NCBI GenBank assembly: GCA_038134485.1
Contig: JAYPVG010000010.1
Coordinates: forward strand, 1 to 64,000
DNA from: NORP240 sp038134485
Lineage (GTDB): Bacteria; Pseudomonadota; Gammaproteobacteria; Pseudomonadales; Pseudohongiellaceae
Length of the DNA: 64,000 bases
Direction of reading: 5' to 3'
Part shown: piece after piece, positions 52,236 to 61,466 of the stretch
How the letters are laid out: every line of letters starts with the position of its first letter
How positions within the stretch are numbered: the first letter of the stretch is position 1
Position numbers and translations under genes: made by a program
The notes under the pieces: model-generated
Told to the model about the DNA's origin: nothing
What the model saw: the letters and a program-made list of their open reading frames with translations, nothing else
The model's database searches: none

Positions 52236-53917
52236 TTGCACGAACTAAACGACCTGTTACTGCTAATGCGGGCAAACCAGCCGCTTATCAGTATCGAAAC
52301 CCATGAAGAGCAGCGCGCGCTAGATCTTCTGAAACACTGCGGGGTCAAGTTGCATCGCCGCGTCCTGCGCTGGAGTGTAACCAAAGGCCTGGTCCGGGCT
52401 GACACCGGCGAACCACTGCCGAGCATTGGCTCGTCCTCCGAGTCAACTGAACTCCAGCACTCCGATCCGAGAAAACTGCTGCAGGAAATACACAACACTT
52501 CACTATCGGGAATTTACCTGTTACTGGACTTTCATCACTACCTGGACGACCCCTACGTGGTGCGGCTATTAAAAGAAATCGCTCAGGACCAGCCCTTGCA
52601 TGGCCATCATCTGATTTTTATCAGTCATGAAGTGAAAATGCCGGAGGAATTATTTCGATTTACCGCCAAGTTCAATCTGCAACTCCCTGATAAAGCCAAA
52701 TTGAAAAAACTGGTGGTTTCCGAGGCCAAAGTCTGGCAATTGAAAAAAGAAAACGGAAAACTGAAAGCCGATCGGAATGCAATGGAATTATTGGTCAATA
52801 ACCTGATCGGACTGACAGAATCGGAAGCTCGACGACTGATACGTAATGCCATCTATGACGATGATGCAATCTCCAGTTCCGATATTGAACGGGTGCAGAA
52901 AGCCAAATACGAACTGCTTGGAAAGGACGGGCTGCTGCATTTCGAACTGGAGACTGCCGGCTTCGACCAGGTCGGCGGACTGGCCAATCTGAAAGACTGG
53001 CTGGGTTTGCGCAAGCAGACCTTTCTTGAAGCAGACAGCACCAGAGGAATGGATCGACCCAAGGGTATCCTGATTACCGGTATTCAGGGTGGAGGGAAAA
53101 GTCTGGCCGCTCGGGCTGTCGGCGGAGCCTGGGGAGTGCCTCTGTTGCGCCTTGATTTCGGCACTCTATACAACAAATTTTTTGGCGAGACAGAAAAGAA
53201 CCTGCGCCAGGCGATTGGCCTCGCCGAAATCATGGCACCCTGCGTGCTGTGGATTGACGAAATCGAGAAAGGCGTTTCCACCGGCGATCACGACAGCGGC
53301 ACCTCTCAGCGCCTGCTGGCTACCTTGCTGACCTGGATGGCAGAGAACAGCAGCCCGGTGTTCATTGTTGCCACTGCCAACAACATCNNNNNNNNNNAGC
53401 CCAGCATCATGCCTGCATGCAGGTGCTCGGCAATGTGACAGTGCGCCATCCCAATGTGACTATTTCTACGCAAAACTCTGCTTATACATGGACATTCGAT
53501 GGCGCTGGTAATTTAGTATTACCTCTAAGCGGCAATATTGTTGGTGCCACTGCCAACAACATCCATAGCTTACCGCCAGAGTTAATCCGCAAGGGAAGGC
53601 TGGACGAAATCTTCTTTGTCGATTTACCGGATCAAGCGGTCCGCCAAGATATCTTTGCCATTCATCTGGCTAAACGGGAGTTACACCCAGACGGATTTGA
53701 TAGCCATTTGCTGGCACAAAGGAGCGCGGGATTCTCCGGCGCGGAAATAGAACAGGTGGTAGTATCAGGGCTTTATCGAGCACACGCTACTGATACACCA
53801 GTAAGCACCGAATCCTTATTAATGGAAATTGCCAATACCAGACCGTTGTCGGTCGTCATGCAGGAACCCATCGAAGCATTGCGTGATTGGGCGAAAGACC
53901 GCACCGTGCAGGCCTGA
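52236..53917 (+). CDS. Ycf46-like AAA ATPase interrupted by a scaffold gap
   Basis: Start TTG 52236, just after a G-run; the protein begins MHELNDLLLLMRANQPLISIE. Residues 1-230 are the N-terminal domain. The AAA domain has Walker A GIQGGGKSLAARAV (G282) and Walker B VLWIDEIEKG; after the gap come the sensor region VATANNI and LPPELIRKGRLDEIFFVDLP. Residues from 53388 to 53563 are not part of the gene: ten Ns and a foreign insert between two copies of a 19-bp sequence. Joining 53387 to 53564 gives an intact protein of about 500 residues. Family members are cyanobacterial/plastid Ycf46-like AAA proteins of uncertain role. Confidence 0.85.
53388..53397. other. Assembly gap of ten Ns
   Basis: Ambiguous bases inside the AAA ATPase gene, at the end of the first copy of the 19-mer TGCCACTGCCAACAACATC (53369-53387). 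Confidence 0.98.
53398..53563. other. Chimeric insert at the gap: multicopper-oxidase and phage-tail-like pieces
   Basis: On the minus strand 53398-53452 reads GMAHCHIAEHLHAGMMLG, the C-terminal copper-site signature of multicopper oxidases (HCHxxxHxxxGM). From about 53455 the plus strand reads NVTISTQNSAYTWTFDG and GAGNLVLPLSGNI, like repeats in marine phage tail-fibre proteins. The insert ends with the second copy of the 19-mer (53545-53563). Two unrelated gene fragments inside a third gene indicate an assembly chimera. Confidence 0.85.
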
Positions 53918-53931
53918 CTCCGGGCTGAGGG

Positions 53932-54858
53932 TCAGTCTACTGCTTTGCCGTCGGTAAAATTTTGTTCTACGCGGGTGCCGTCAGCCTGAATCAGGATTCC
54001 TGCACCGTGGCGCTGACCATTGCGCCAGCTACCCTCATAACGGTCCCCGTTGGGCCAGTAATAATTTCCTTGGCCATTGATGACATTTTCCACAAACTGG
54101 CCTTCATAGCGTCTGGAATCCGCCCAGGTAAAAACACCGGTGCCATTTAGCTTGTCGGCCTGCATCTGGCCCTCGTATCGGTCACCGTTACTCCAGGTTT
54201 TGATGCCATATCCCTGCTGCTGGCCGCGCACCCAGCTGCCCTCGTACGTATCGCCATTTGTCCACTGGTACGTGCCCTGGCCATGGTACTGATTGTCGAC
54301 AAACTCGCCCTCATAACGATCACCATTAGCGCGGTGTAAAGCCCCCCTGCCCTGCTGGCGGCTGTTGTACCAGTCACCCTGATATCTATCGCCATTGGCC
54401 CAGATATAGGCGCCCTCACCGGTCATTTGATTGTTTAACCACTGTCCTTCATAGCGATCACCATTGACGAGGGTCAATATGCCGTCACCATTTTTGCGTC
54501 CATTGGTCCAATAGCCAACATAGCGATCGCCATTGATCTGGGTCAACGTCCCATTGCCGGACTGCATGCCATACTGCCATTGCCCTTGGTAACGATCACC
54601 GGTTATCCAAAAATAGGTGCCCTGACCATGCTGACGGTTGTCACGCCATTGGCCAACGTAGCGGTCGCCATTGGCCATATAGAGCGTACCATGACCATGA
54701 ATGCGCTCATTCTGACACTGCCCTTCATAAGTCTCGCCGTTGGACCAGGTGTAAGTTCCAGTTCCGACACCAGACTTGCAGCTACTGGTCACCCAGCGAC
54801 TGACCTGACCATAGCCCATTATTGGAACAATCAGTGCAAATAATAAGAATCTGTTCAT
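53932..54858 (-). CDS. Exported MORN-repeat protein
   Basis: 308 residues with signal peptide (LLFALIVPIMGYG). From about residue 33 onward it is eleven consecutive 23-residue MORN units of the form NGDRYEGQWxxxxxxGxGTY, plus a degenerate twelfth. Eukaryotic MORN arrays bind membranes or partner proteins; bacterial exported versions are uncharacterised. Two residues of the first units (QVSRWVTSSC) carry a cysteine. Convergent with the AAA ATPase gene. Confidence 0.92.
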   Translation of the reverse strand: MNRFLLFALIVPIMGYGQVSRWVTSSCKSGVGTGTYTWSNGETYEGQCQNERIHGHGTLYMANGDRYVGQWRDNRQHGQGTYFWITGDRYQGQWQYGMQSGNGTLTQINGDRYVGYWTNGRKNGDGILTLVNGDRYEGQWLNNQMTGEGAYIWANGDRYQGDWYNSRQQGRGALHRANGDRYEGEFVDNQYHGQGTYQWTNGDTYEGSWVRGQQQGYGIKTWSNGDRYEGQMQADKLNGTGVFTWADSRRYEGQFVENVINGQGNYYWPNGDRYEGSWRNGQRHGAGILIQADGTRVEQNFTDGKAVD

Positions 54859-54928
54859 GCAAGCAATGATAGCAAAATACCTGAATCGGCGGGCGCTCTA
54901 GAATCGGTCTTGATTCTACCCGACATTC

Positions 54929-55672
54929 TCAATCAAGAGCTGGCGACGCCCTGACAGGCTCTGCGGTATCCGCTGACCAGCGCAGCGCCAGATAAATAAA
55001 GGGAGTGTCGATCACGGCAATAGCGAACTTAAATAAGTACTTGGCCGCCGCAAGCTGCATCGCGGTCACCAGATCTACCAGTCCCCACCAAACCACCAGC
55101 CCATAAATAACCGTGTCGACCGCCTGGGAAATCAGCGTCGATCCGGTATTGCGCAACCACAGGTGGCGAGAACCGGTCCTGGCACGGATACGGTGAAAAA
55201 CCCAGACGTCAAATGACTGACTCAGCAGATAGGCGAGTAGCGAGCCGAAAACAAATCGCGGGGTGTAGTCGAACAGAGTGACCATCGCCGCATGCACCGA
55301 CTGGGCGTATGCCGCCGTTTCGGGCTCCATGGACGGCGGGAAAAGCAGACTGATCTGGGTCATCACTACCAGTGCAACACTGACAAAGAAGCCCAGAAGG
55401 ACAGCGCGCTGCGCCTCCGCCCTGCCGTATTTTTCGCTAAGCAGGTCGGTAGCAAAGAAAATGCTGGAATAGAGAATGACACCCATGCTGGTTTGCAGCC
55501 CGCCGATGACCGTCAGCTTCGGCCCCATGACGTTGGCCAGCAGCAGGCTGAAGATGACTACCCCGTAAAGCCCGACGCGGCCAAACAAACGGAAGGCCAG
55601 CACCGCCAGCCCCAGGTCGACCATGGCCGTGAATAGCCACAGGGTTATATGAGTGCTTTCAATCAGCGGCAT
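54929..55672 (-). CDS. yhhQ: Queuosine precursor transporter (YhhQ family)
   Basis: 247 residues, six to seven membrane helices. Family motifs: FATDLLSEKYGRAEAQRAVL, SQSFDVWVFHRIRARTGSRH, WLRNTGSTLISQAVDTVIYG and KFAIAVIDTPFIYLALRW. It imports queuosine precursors (preQ0/preQ1) for tRNA modification. Symbol based on family; operon partners are absent. Confidence 0.9.
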   Translation of the reverse strand: MPLIESTHITLWLFTAMVDLGLAVLAFRLFGRVGLYGVVIFSLLLANVMGPKLTVIGGLQTSMGVILYSSIFFATDLLSEKYGRAEAQRAVLLGFFVSVALVVMTQISLLFPPSMEPETAAYAQSVHAAMVTLFDYTPRFVFGSLLAYLLSQSFDVWVFHRIRARTGSRHLWLRNTGSTLISQAVDTVIYGLVVWWGLVDLVTAMQLAAAKYLFKFAIAVIDTPFIYLALRWSADTAEPVRASPALD

Positions 55673-55848
55673 GTCTCTTAGGGTACTGCGTCCGATGACA
55701 TTTTTCCATTAATCACTGAACCAGGTATTCTGTTACCGATACGAATCAATTTTTCCCTTGCCTTGCCACGCAATCGGAAGAGCATTGTTCGTATTGAGGC
55801 AATAAAAGCGAAATTGATGAAGCGGCAGGGTCGCAGGCACATCGGATT

Positions 55849-57120
55849 TCAGGAGGATTCCATTAACCTTGATTTCCTCGTCACAGTCCATGTTCGATAC
55901 TTGAGCCAGAAAAGCAGGGATAGCATCGAGAGAGTTGGAATCGCATAGGATGCGGAAAACAGGGCTTCCAGCAAAAAGGCCAGGTATTGAAAGCAAAACA
56001 CAGCAACGAGTACCTGTTTTTCCCGTCCCTCCATCGAAGCCATCTCACTCAATGCCACGACACCCATGGCACCAACAAGCAAGAGATCGTAATGATGAAG
56101 ATGGGGATTGATTGCGACTGCTGTCACTATCGCAAGCGCAAACACGATCAGCCCCTCGTTTCGGGGTTCATGCTGCCTTGAGACACCCTGGCCGGGCCAC
56201 ATCAGCCTGAGAGTTGAACAGAAAATAAAAAGAACCGTCAACCACCCAACAATGTCAGACAGTGAATTGATACCATTCAGCCTTCGGATAAGAGAAAGCA
56301 GACTGTACTGGGTCTCCAGGGGGTACGCGGGTAATTCTTGCAATCTCAGCAGCTCAGTAAAAACAGCGAAATAGGAAACGAACGGCGACGGTCCAAAAAC
56401 AATCAGCGCAATCAAGGTCAACGCAGACGCGCCCAAAAGGAGACCGAGGACTATCCTGTAGTTTCGCAGCACAACCGGAAGCCATCCAATAGCGACGAGC
56501 CAGTTTGGCTTGTAAAGCAGGCAGCTCCACCAGAACCCTGCGAGTAACGGCCTGGTCTTCTTCAACGCGTGCAATCCCAGCAGCACCAACCCCATGGTCT
56601 GGATTCCGTTCTGACCCAGTGCAAAACAGAAGAAAAATGGTGGGAAGAGAAACAGCAGTAAAATCACCATCGGAAAACTGATGCGGCGCTCAATAAGGTC
56701 TGACAACAGCCAGGCCGACAGGATACCAAATCCAATATTAATGAACGCCTGCACTCCCTGCGCAATCACCGGGTCAAGATATCCTAGAGGGCTATACAAC
56801 AGACCGGTAACGGGTGGATAAAAGAACGCACCGAGAATGTCATACCGGGGTCCCCAGTAGGTGTCGAGCGGGAACTGGTAGGCGTTCAGAATACTTATGT
56901 GTAATTCCGGGTCGTACAATAATTCTGGATTGTTTGTTACGAATGCGCGCGCACCGACCCATAAGTGAATAAAGTCTCCGCCATTTGCAGCAGCAAATGG
57001 AATACTGGCGATATAGAAAAACACAATCGCGAACGCCGACAAACTCGGCCAGGCCCGTCCGTCATGGAATGTGATTTTATGTCGTAGAATCCCGGACAAT
57101 CGAATTTCCCTGTCTTGCAA
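55849..57120 (-). CDS. GT87-family membrane glycosyltransferase
   Basis: 423 residues, about ten helices. After TM1, GGDFIHLWVGARAFV is the GT87 loop with the acidic catalytic residue, followed by YDILGAFFYPPVTGLLYSPL, LGQNGIQTMGLVLLGLHALK and KPNWLVAIGWLPV. Related enzymes add mannose or arabinose from polyprenyl-phosphate donors. It is isolated from the main glycosylation island. The 250 bp beyond its start hold no gene. Confidence 0.82.
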   Translation of the reverse strand: MQDREIRLSGILRHKITFHDGRAWPSLSAFAIVFFYIASIPFAAANGGDFIHLWVGARAFVTNNPELLYDPELHISILNAYQFPLDTYWGPRYDILGAFFYPPVTGLLYSPLGYLDPVIAQGVQAFINIGFGILSAWLLSDLIERRISFPMVILLLFLFPPFFFCFALGQNGIQTMGLVLLGLHALKKTRPLLAGFWWSCLLYKPNWLVAIGWLPVVLRNYRIVLGLLLGASALTLIALIVFGPSPFVSYFAVFTELLRLQELPAYPLETQYSLLSLIRRLNGINSLSDIVGWLTVLFIFCSTLRLMWPGQGVSRQHEPRNEGLIVFALAIVTAVAINPHLHHYDLLLVGAMGVVALSEMASMEGREKQVLVAVFCFQYLAFLLEALFSASYAIPTLSMLSLLFWLKYRTWTVTRKSRLMESS

Positions 57121-57368
57121 CCACCAGTGCCTTGCGAACTAAGCATTAAATTCTAACGCTATAGCTGACTGACGGAAATGAACGCATCCGGGGATCAAGC
57201 GCGAGACAGGTGTTCTGGCAGCCTCCCGGCAATCCAATACCTGTCCCACAAGACGGAAACACAACTCCCCGTGCGCCCTCTTTCATTGCAAAAGAGAATC
57301 GAAGAAGGCACCAGGGATCCCCGGAAACTTCCCTGTCCCTCTGTTTTCCTCGCCGTGGGTTGTGCCTG

Positions 57369-59807
57369 TCAGAACGTGTTCAGTGACAGGGGTTTGTAAC
57401 CCTGCGCGAAACCCGCCGCGTGGCTAACAATCATGTCCGGAGTGACCGGCACTCGATTGAATAAATGACCGTTCAGCGCATCGGCAATCGCACTGGTCAT
57501 CGCTGCGACCGCGGCGCCCTGAGCAGGCTCACCCACACCCCGACCACCAGCGGGATTGTAAGGATCGGCAATATCCACAGCGCCGTTTTTCATCTCCAGC
57601 GGCACATCCATGATGGTGGGTAACTTGGCCTGATAGATCCCGTTGTTAGCCGGCAATGCATTCTGCGGATCGTAGACATGCCGCTCGGAAATGGCCATGC
57701 CGAATCCCCATACTGCACCGCCGTTTATCTGCTGGGACAGACCCTGCGGATGAATCACCGTGCCGCAGTCAGCTACACCAACATAGTCGAGAATCTCAAG
57801 CTTACCCGTATCCAGATCAACTTCGATTTCGGTCATCGCGACCATCAACCCAGGTGCGATGCCGCGCTTGGGCAGGTTGTCCCTGGCCACCCCAATCAGA
57901 CCGCTGCCTGCGAGGCCCTGAACAGCGCGCTGGGTGATGGGATGGATATCATCCGGATACTCCTCACCGCTATACTTACCACCCATGGCAATTGCCCGAG
58001 CTGCGGCCTCCCCGTAGGTCATGCCCGAGGATTCGTCGTCACTGCGGAAAACCCTTTCGCCTCCAATGCTGTAATCTTCCGGATTACCCCCCAGTTCCGC
58101 GGCGGCAACTTCCTTCAGTTTTTGTACGGCATCCTCTGCGGCAACCCAGTTGGCCCGGGTGTGAGTAAATATGGTGTTACTGCCCCCCTGTGCGGAACTA
58201 TTGGGCAGGTGCAGATCGGTGTCCCCGCGCACGATTTCGCAGTTATTCCAATCAGCCTGCAGAACTTCTGCAGCCGCCCGCACGGTGTCTGCATAGGAAT
58301 ACGTTCCGAGGTTCCCGACCCCGGAATGCAGGTAGATACGACCCGTTGGGTCGATACGCACGAGCCCGTCATAGCCGTTATTACCAGCGGAATGATATCC
58401 CAGCCCGACGCCCAGGCCTCGCACCTTGCTGCCATTGCGGGCGCGAGGCTGACTGGCGCGCTGCGCCCAGTTAAACATCTCGGCCGCCTGATCGATGGCC
58501 TCGCCGAGGAAGGCACTGGTCATTGGCCCACGGTTTTGATACACGGGCGACTCACTATTGGGCGCATTGATCCGACGGAATGCCACGCGATCCATACCCA
58601 ATTGATTGGCGGCCTTGTCCATAATCGGTGCGATTGCAGCCGACATCTCATTCTGACCAGGACCCCGCTGTGCTCCGCGCGGCGCCGTGTTGGTGAAGAC
58701 CGGAATATTGCGCAGGCGCATTGCAGAGGGTGTATAAACGACAGACAAATGCTCCGCAGATGCGGAGGCACTGTTGCGTCCCGTTGGTCCGCCATCGCTA
58801 ATGATGATCACGTCCATCGCGGAAACGGTGCCATCGGCCCGCAGACCCGCCCTTACCCAGCCCTGCATCCCGGGTCGGCCTACACCGATATAATATTCCT
58901 CGGAGCGGGTGATACGGAGCTGCACCGGCCGGTTTAGCATGCGGGAAAAATGGCCACACACGCCCATAATGGGATAGGCACGCGCCTTGGAGCCGAATCC
59001 TCCGCCGGTGTTTTCATTGATAATGCAAATGTTCTCGGGCTCGATGCCCAGCATGTCCGCCAACCCTTCATTTACCGCACTCTGACTCTGCAGTGAACCG
59101 TGGAAAAAGCATTTGCCGTTTTCCCAGTACGACATACTGCTCCGGGGTTCCAGACAATGATGCGGCGTGCCGGCCGTAACAAATGATTCTTCAACGATAA
59201 CTTCAGCCTCGGCGAAGCCGGCGTCCAGGTCCCCATAGGTCCAGCCATCGGCAAAATCGACGCCGCGGGGCTCCTGTCCGTTTCGCAGTCGCTCCACTTC
59301 CGATGCCGGCCACTTGATGGTCATAAAACCGCCACGAATCGTGTCATTCTCATCTGCCAGAGGTGCTGCCTGGGAAAGTACATTGCCATCGGGATAGGCG
59401 TTCGCCCCGCCCTCCGTCAGGCTCTCCAGCGGATCGGTAACAAACTGGCGATACTCAAAATCCACCTGAATGCGGGCCAGGGCTGCTTCTGCAATCTCAT
59501 CGGATACCGCTGCGACCGCGAGAATGGGCTGACCTACGAATGTAACGTCCTCAGATGCGAGCATGGGCTCTTCGGGCGCGCTCGTCGGTGGCAGATCATC
59601 GGCGGTGATGATCCCCAGAACACCATCCATTCGCAACGCCTCGGAGGCATCGATATTGATTACCCGTCCGCTCGGCATTGGACTGGTGAACAACCGCGCG
59701 TACACCATGCCCTCTCGCTGGAAATCTTCGACGTATTTGGCATCGCCAGTGACCTTGCCCACCACGTCGGGAGGCGTAAAGTCTTTTCCGATATGCATAA
59801 AAGTCAT
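57369..59807 (-). CDS. Xanthine-oxidase-family molybdenum hydroxylase, large subunit
   Basis: 812 residues. FTPPDVVGKVTGDAKYVEDF opens domain 1; FVGQPILAVAA, the Moco-binding ENTGGGFGSK and RGAQRGPGQNEM follow, and the catalytic glutamate is in GRGVGEPAQGAAVAAMTSAI. No FAD domain and no signal peptide. It overlaps the small subunit gene by ATGA, so the dimer is made together. Relatives hydroxylate aldehydes, isoquinoline or purines and pass electrons to cytochromes; substrate here is unknown. Confidence 0.88.
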   Translation of the reverse strand: MTFMHIGKDFTPPDVVGKVTGDAKYVEDFQREGMVYARLFTSPMPSGRVINIDASEALRMDGVLGIITADDLPPTSAPEEPMLASEDVTFVGQPILAVAAVSDEIAEAALARIQVDFEYRQFVTDPLESLTEGGANAYPDGNVLSQAAPLADENDTIRGGFMTIKWPASEVERLRNGQEPRGVDFADGWTYGDLDAGFAEAEVIVEESFVTAGTPHHCLEPRSSMSYWENGKCFFHGSLQSQSAVNEGLADMLGIEPENICIINENTGGGFGSKARAYPIMGVCGHFSRMLNRPVQLRITRSEEYYIGVGRPGMQGWVRAGLRADGTVSAMDVIIISDGGPTGRNSASASAEHLSVVYTPSAMRLRNIPVFTNTAPRGAQRGPGQNEMSAAIAPIMDKAANQLGMDRVAFRRINAPNSESPVYQNRGPMTSAFLGEAIDQAAEMFNWAQRASQPRARNGSKVRGLGVGLGYHSAGNNGYDGLVRIDPTGRIYLHSGVGNLGTYSYADTVRAAAEVLQADWNNCEIVRGDTDLHLPNSSAQGGSNTIFTHTRANWVAAEDAVQKLKEVAAAELGGNPEDYSIGGERVFRSDDESSGMTYGEAAARAIAMGGKYSGEEYPDDIHPITQRAVQGLAGSGLIGVARDNLPKRGIAPGLMVAMTEIEVDLDTGKLEILDYVGVADCGTVIHPQGLSQQINGGAVWGFGMAISERHVYDPQNALPANNGIYQAKLPTIMDVPLEMKNGAVDIADPYNPAGGRGVGEPAQGAAVAAMTSAIADALNGHLFNRVPVTPDMIVSHAAGFAQGYKPLSLNTF

Positions 59808-60388
59808 GACAACATCTCCGCGGCGCGCATGACGCCATTCAGGTAGTGATCATACGCACCACATCGGCAAATATTACCTGCCAGGGCGGCGCGCGCCTGC
59901 TCTCTCGACGGATTGGGATTACTACGCAACAGGGCAGTGGCGGACATTACCTGCCCGGGTGTACAGAAGCCGCACTGCGGCGCCAGTTCCTCGACAAATG
60001 CCTGCTGCACAGCACTGAGCGTACCGTCGGCTGCCCGCAATCCCTCGACAGTGGTAATCGCGTGGCGTTTGACCGTATGAGTCAACACCGAGCAGGCGTA
60101 ATTGGCCACGTCATCAAGCAAAACCGTGCAGGCACCGCATTCACCCCGGTTGCAAGCTACCTTGGTGCCGGTCAGTCCCAGCTTGTTGCGTAGCGTAAAT
60201 GCCAGGGTCTCGGTGGGTGCTACATCGACGCGCCTGGCTGCCCCATTGATGGTCAGGGTTAACAGCCTTTCGTTGACCGCACCGGATGCAGATTGCGCCG
60301 ACAGGTAGAATCCTGTTCCGGACGCCACGGCGGCGCTTGAAAAGATGACGCCTTTGATAAATCGTCTTCTGGTTAACTTGGGATTCAC
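59804..60388 (-). CDS. [2Fe-2S] subunit with Tat signal, partner of the molybdenum hydroxylase
   Basis: 194 residues. Twin-arginine leader LTRRRFIKGVIFSSAAVASG. Ferredoxin cluster C-x4-C-x2-C in ACNRGECGACTVLLDD and the second cluster in QCGFCTPGQVMSATALL and NICRCGAYDHY. The large subunit has no leader, so the complex is probably exported folded with this subunit as carrier (hitchhiker Tat export). No FAD subunit lies adjacent, unlike XDH of the cytoplasm. Confidence 0.88.
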   Translation of the reverse strand: MNPKLTRRRFIKGVIFSSAAVASGTGFYLSAQSASGAVNERLLTLTINGAARRVDVAPTETLAFTLRNKLGLTGTKVACNRGECGACTVLLDDVANYACSVLTHTVKRHAITTVEGLRAADGTLSAVQQAFVEELAPQCGFCTPGQVMSATALLRSNPNPSREQARAALAGNICRCGAYDHYLNGVMRAAEMLS

Positions 60389-60539
60389 GAGAAGTTGCTC
60401 CCTTATTTGATGGTTGAACCTTGGGGTTTATGGAGGCGGATGCCGAGCTGCAGCGCACCTCTTGTTTTTAGTTTATTTATTAGCAATTCGGTCTGACGAG
60501 TTCTAACCGTAACTTTCCACACGCAAAAAATCAACGAAA

Positions 60540-60563
60540 CCAGCAGATTTTAAGACCTGCTGG
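60540..60563. other. Inverted repeat between divergent genes
   Basis: CCAGCAG (60540-60546) and CTGCTGG (60557-60563) form a 7-bp stem with a 10-nt loop, followed by a short T-rich stretch on the plus strand. It could be a terminator or an operator; the divergent context favours an operator. Confidence 0.35.
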
Positions 60564-60631
60564 CAGTTGTTTTTGACCCTGCTTACTGGGTACCATGCGC
60601 CTCGTTACGCAGATCCACAGGGTAAGAATGC

Positions 60632-61369
60632 ATGACCACACTAGCACCACTCTCCAGCGACAAGCACGCAAAATTGAAAGTGACGGAATCAGGGGACTAC
60701 TCGCGTTACCGAGACCAGAACCTGATTCCCATCGTAACGAAGGATTTTTTCAACCTCGCGGCTGAATTTCCGCTGGTATTTGTGACGCGGGACCGACCAG
60801 ACGAATTCGTACCCGTCGCAATCATGGGGCTTCGAAAAGGCCAGAACCTGTATTGCCAGACCGAACAATGGCCCGCCCAGGTGATTCCGGTGAGCTTTGG
60901 CAATGCTCCGTTTGCGATCGCCCGTGCTGATACGGACAGTGATCAATACGTGGTCCTCGTCGACGAAGACAGCCCGCTATTGAGCGAGTCTGAAGGCAAT
61001 GCGATTTTCAACGAGCACGGCAACAAGACCGTCTATGCGGAAAAGCGGGTAGAAGCATTGATCGACACCACGCAACAAGCTTTGAACACGCATAACATCT
61101 GCAAACAACTCCAGGATATGAATCTGCTGATCACTCACAAGATTCAGTTGCAACACAGGCCCGATGCGACCCGCTACAATATCGAGGGAATCTATATCAT
61201 CCATGAGAAGGCACTCAATGAGTTGCCAGACGAGGATTTCCTGACACTTCGCAAACAGGGTCTGCTCCCCCTGATATACGCCCATCTGTCCTCTTTACAG
61301 CAACTGCGCAGGATTTCGCAGATGCAGTATGAAGCCGACCAGGCCAGCGAGGGTGACGAGGAAGAATGA
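60632..61369 (+). CDS. SapC family protein
   Basis: 245 residues. VTKDFFNLAAEFPLVFVTRD, VPVAIMGLRKGQNLYCQTEQW, VIPVSFGNAPFAI and LVDEDSPLLSESEG match the SapC family (named after Campylobacter S-layer-associated genes), cytoplasmic and often near TonB receptors in marine gammaproteobacteria. Acidic C-terminus (EGDEEE). Function unproven; a role in surface protein or peptide handling is often assumed. Confidence 0.88.
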   Translation: MTTLAPLSSDKHAKLKVTESGDYSRYRDQNLIPIVTKDFFNLAAEFPLVFVTRDRPDEFVPVAIMGLRKGQNLYCQTEQWPAQVIPVSFGNAPFAIARADTDSDQYVVLVDEDSPLLSESEGNAIFNEHGNKTVYAEKRVEALIDTTQQALNTHNICKQLQDMNLLITHKIQLQHRPDATRYNIEGIYIIHEKALNELPDEDFLTLRKQGLLPLIYAHLSSLQQLRRISQMQYEADQASEGDEEE

Positions 61370-61466
61370 CCGCGCAAGTTCCGAGCGGGGATTTTAACCG
61401 GCACTGATCAAGGCTTGTGATAACCTTGTATCTCAGCCGCAATTTCAACTCGGGGATTAGGGCATC

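Noticed and set aside
57678..58937. 419-codon open frame on the plus strand
   Set aside because: It is the shadow of the molybdenum hydroxylase large subunit on the opposite strand, produced by codon bias. No family features.
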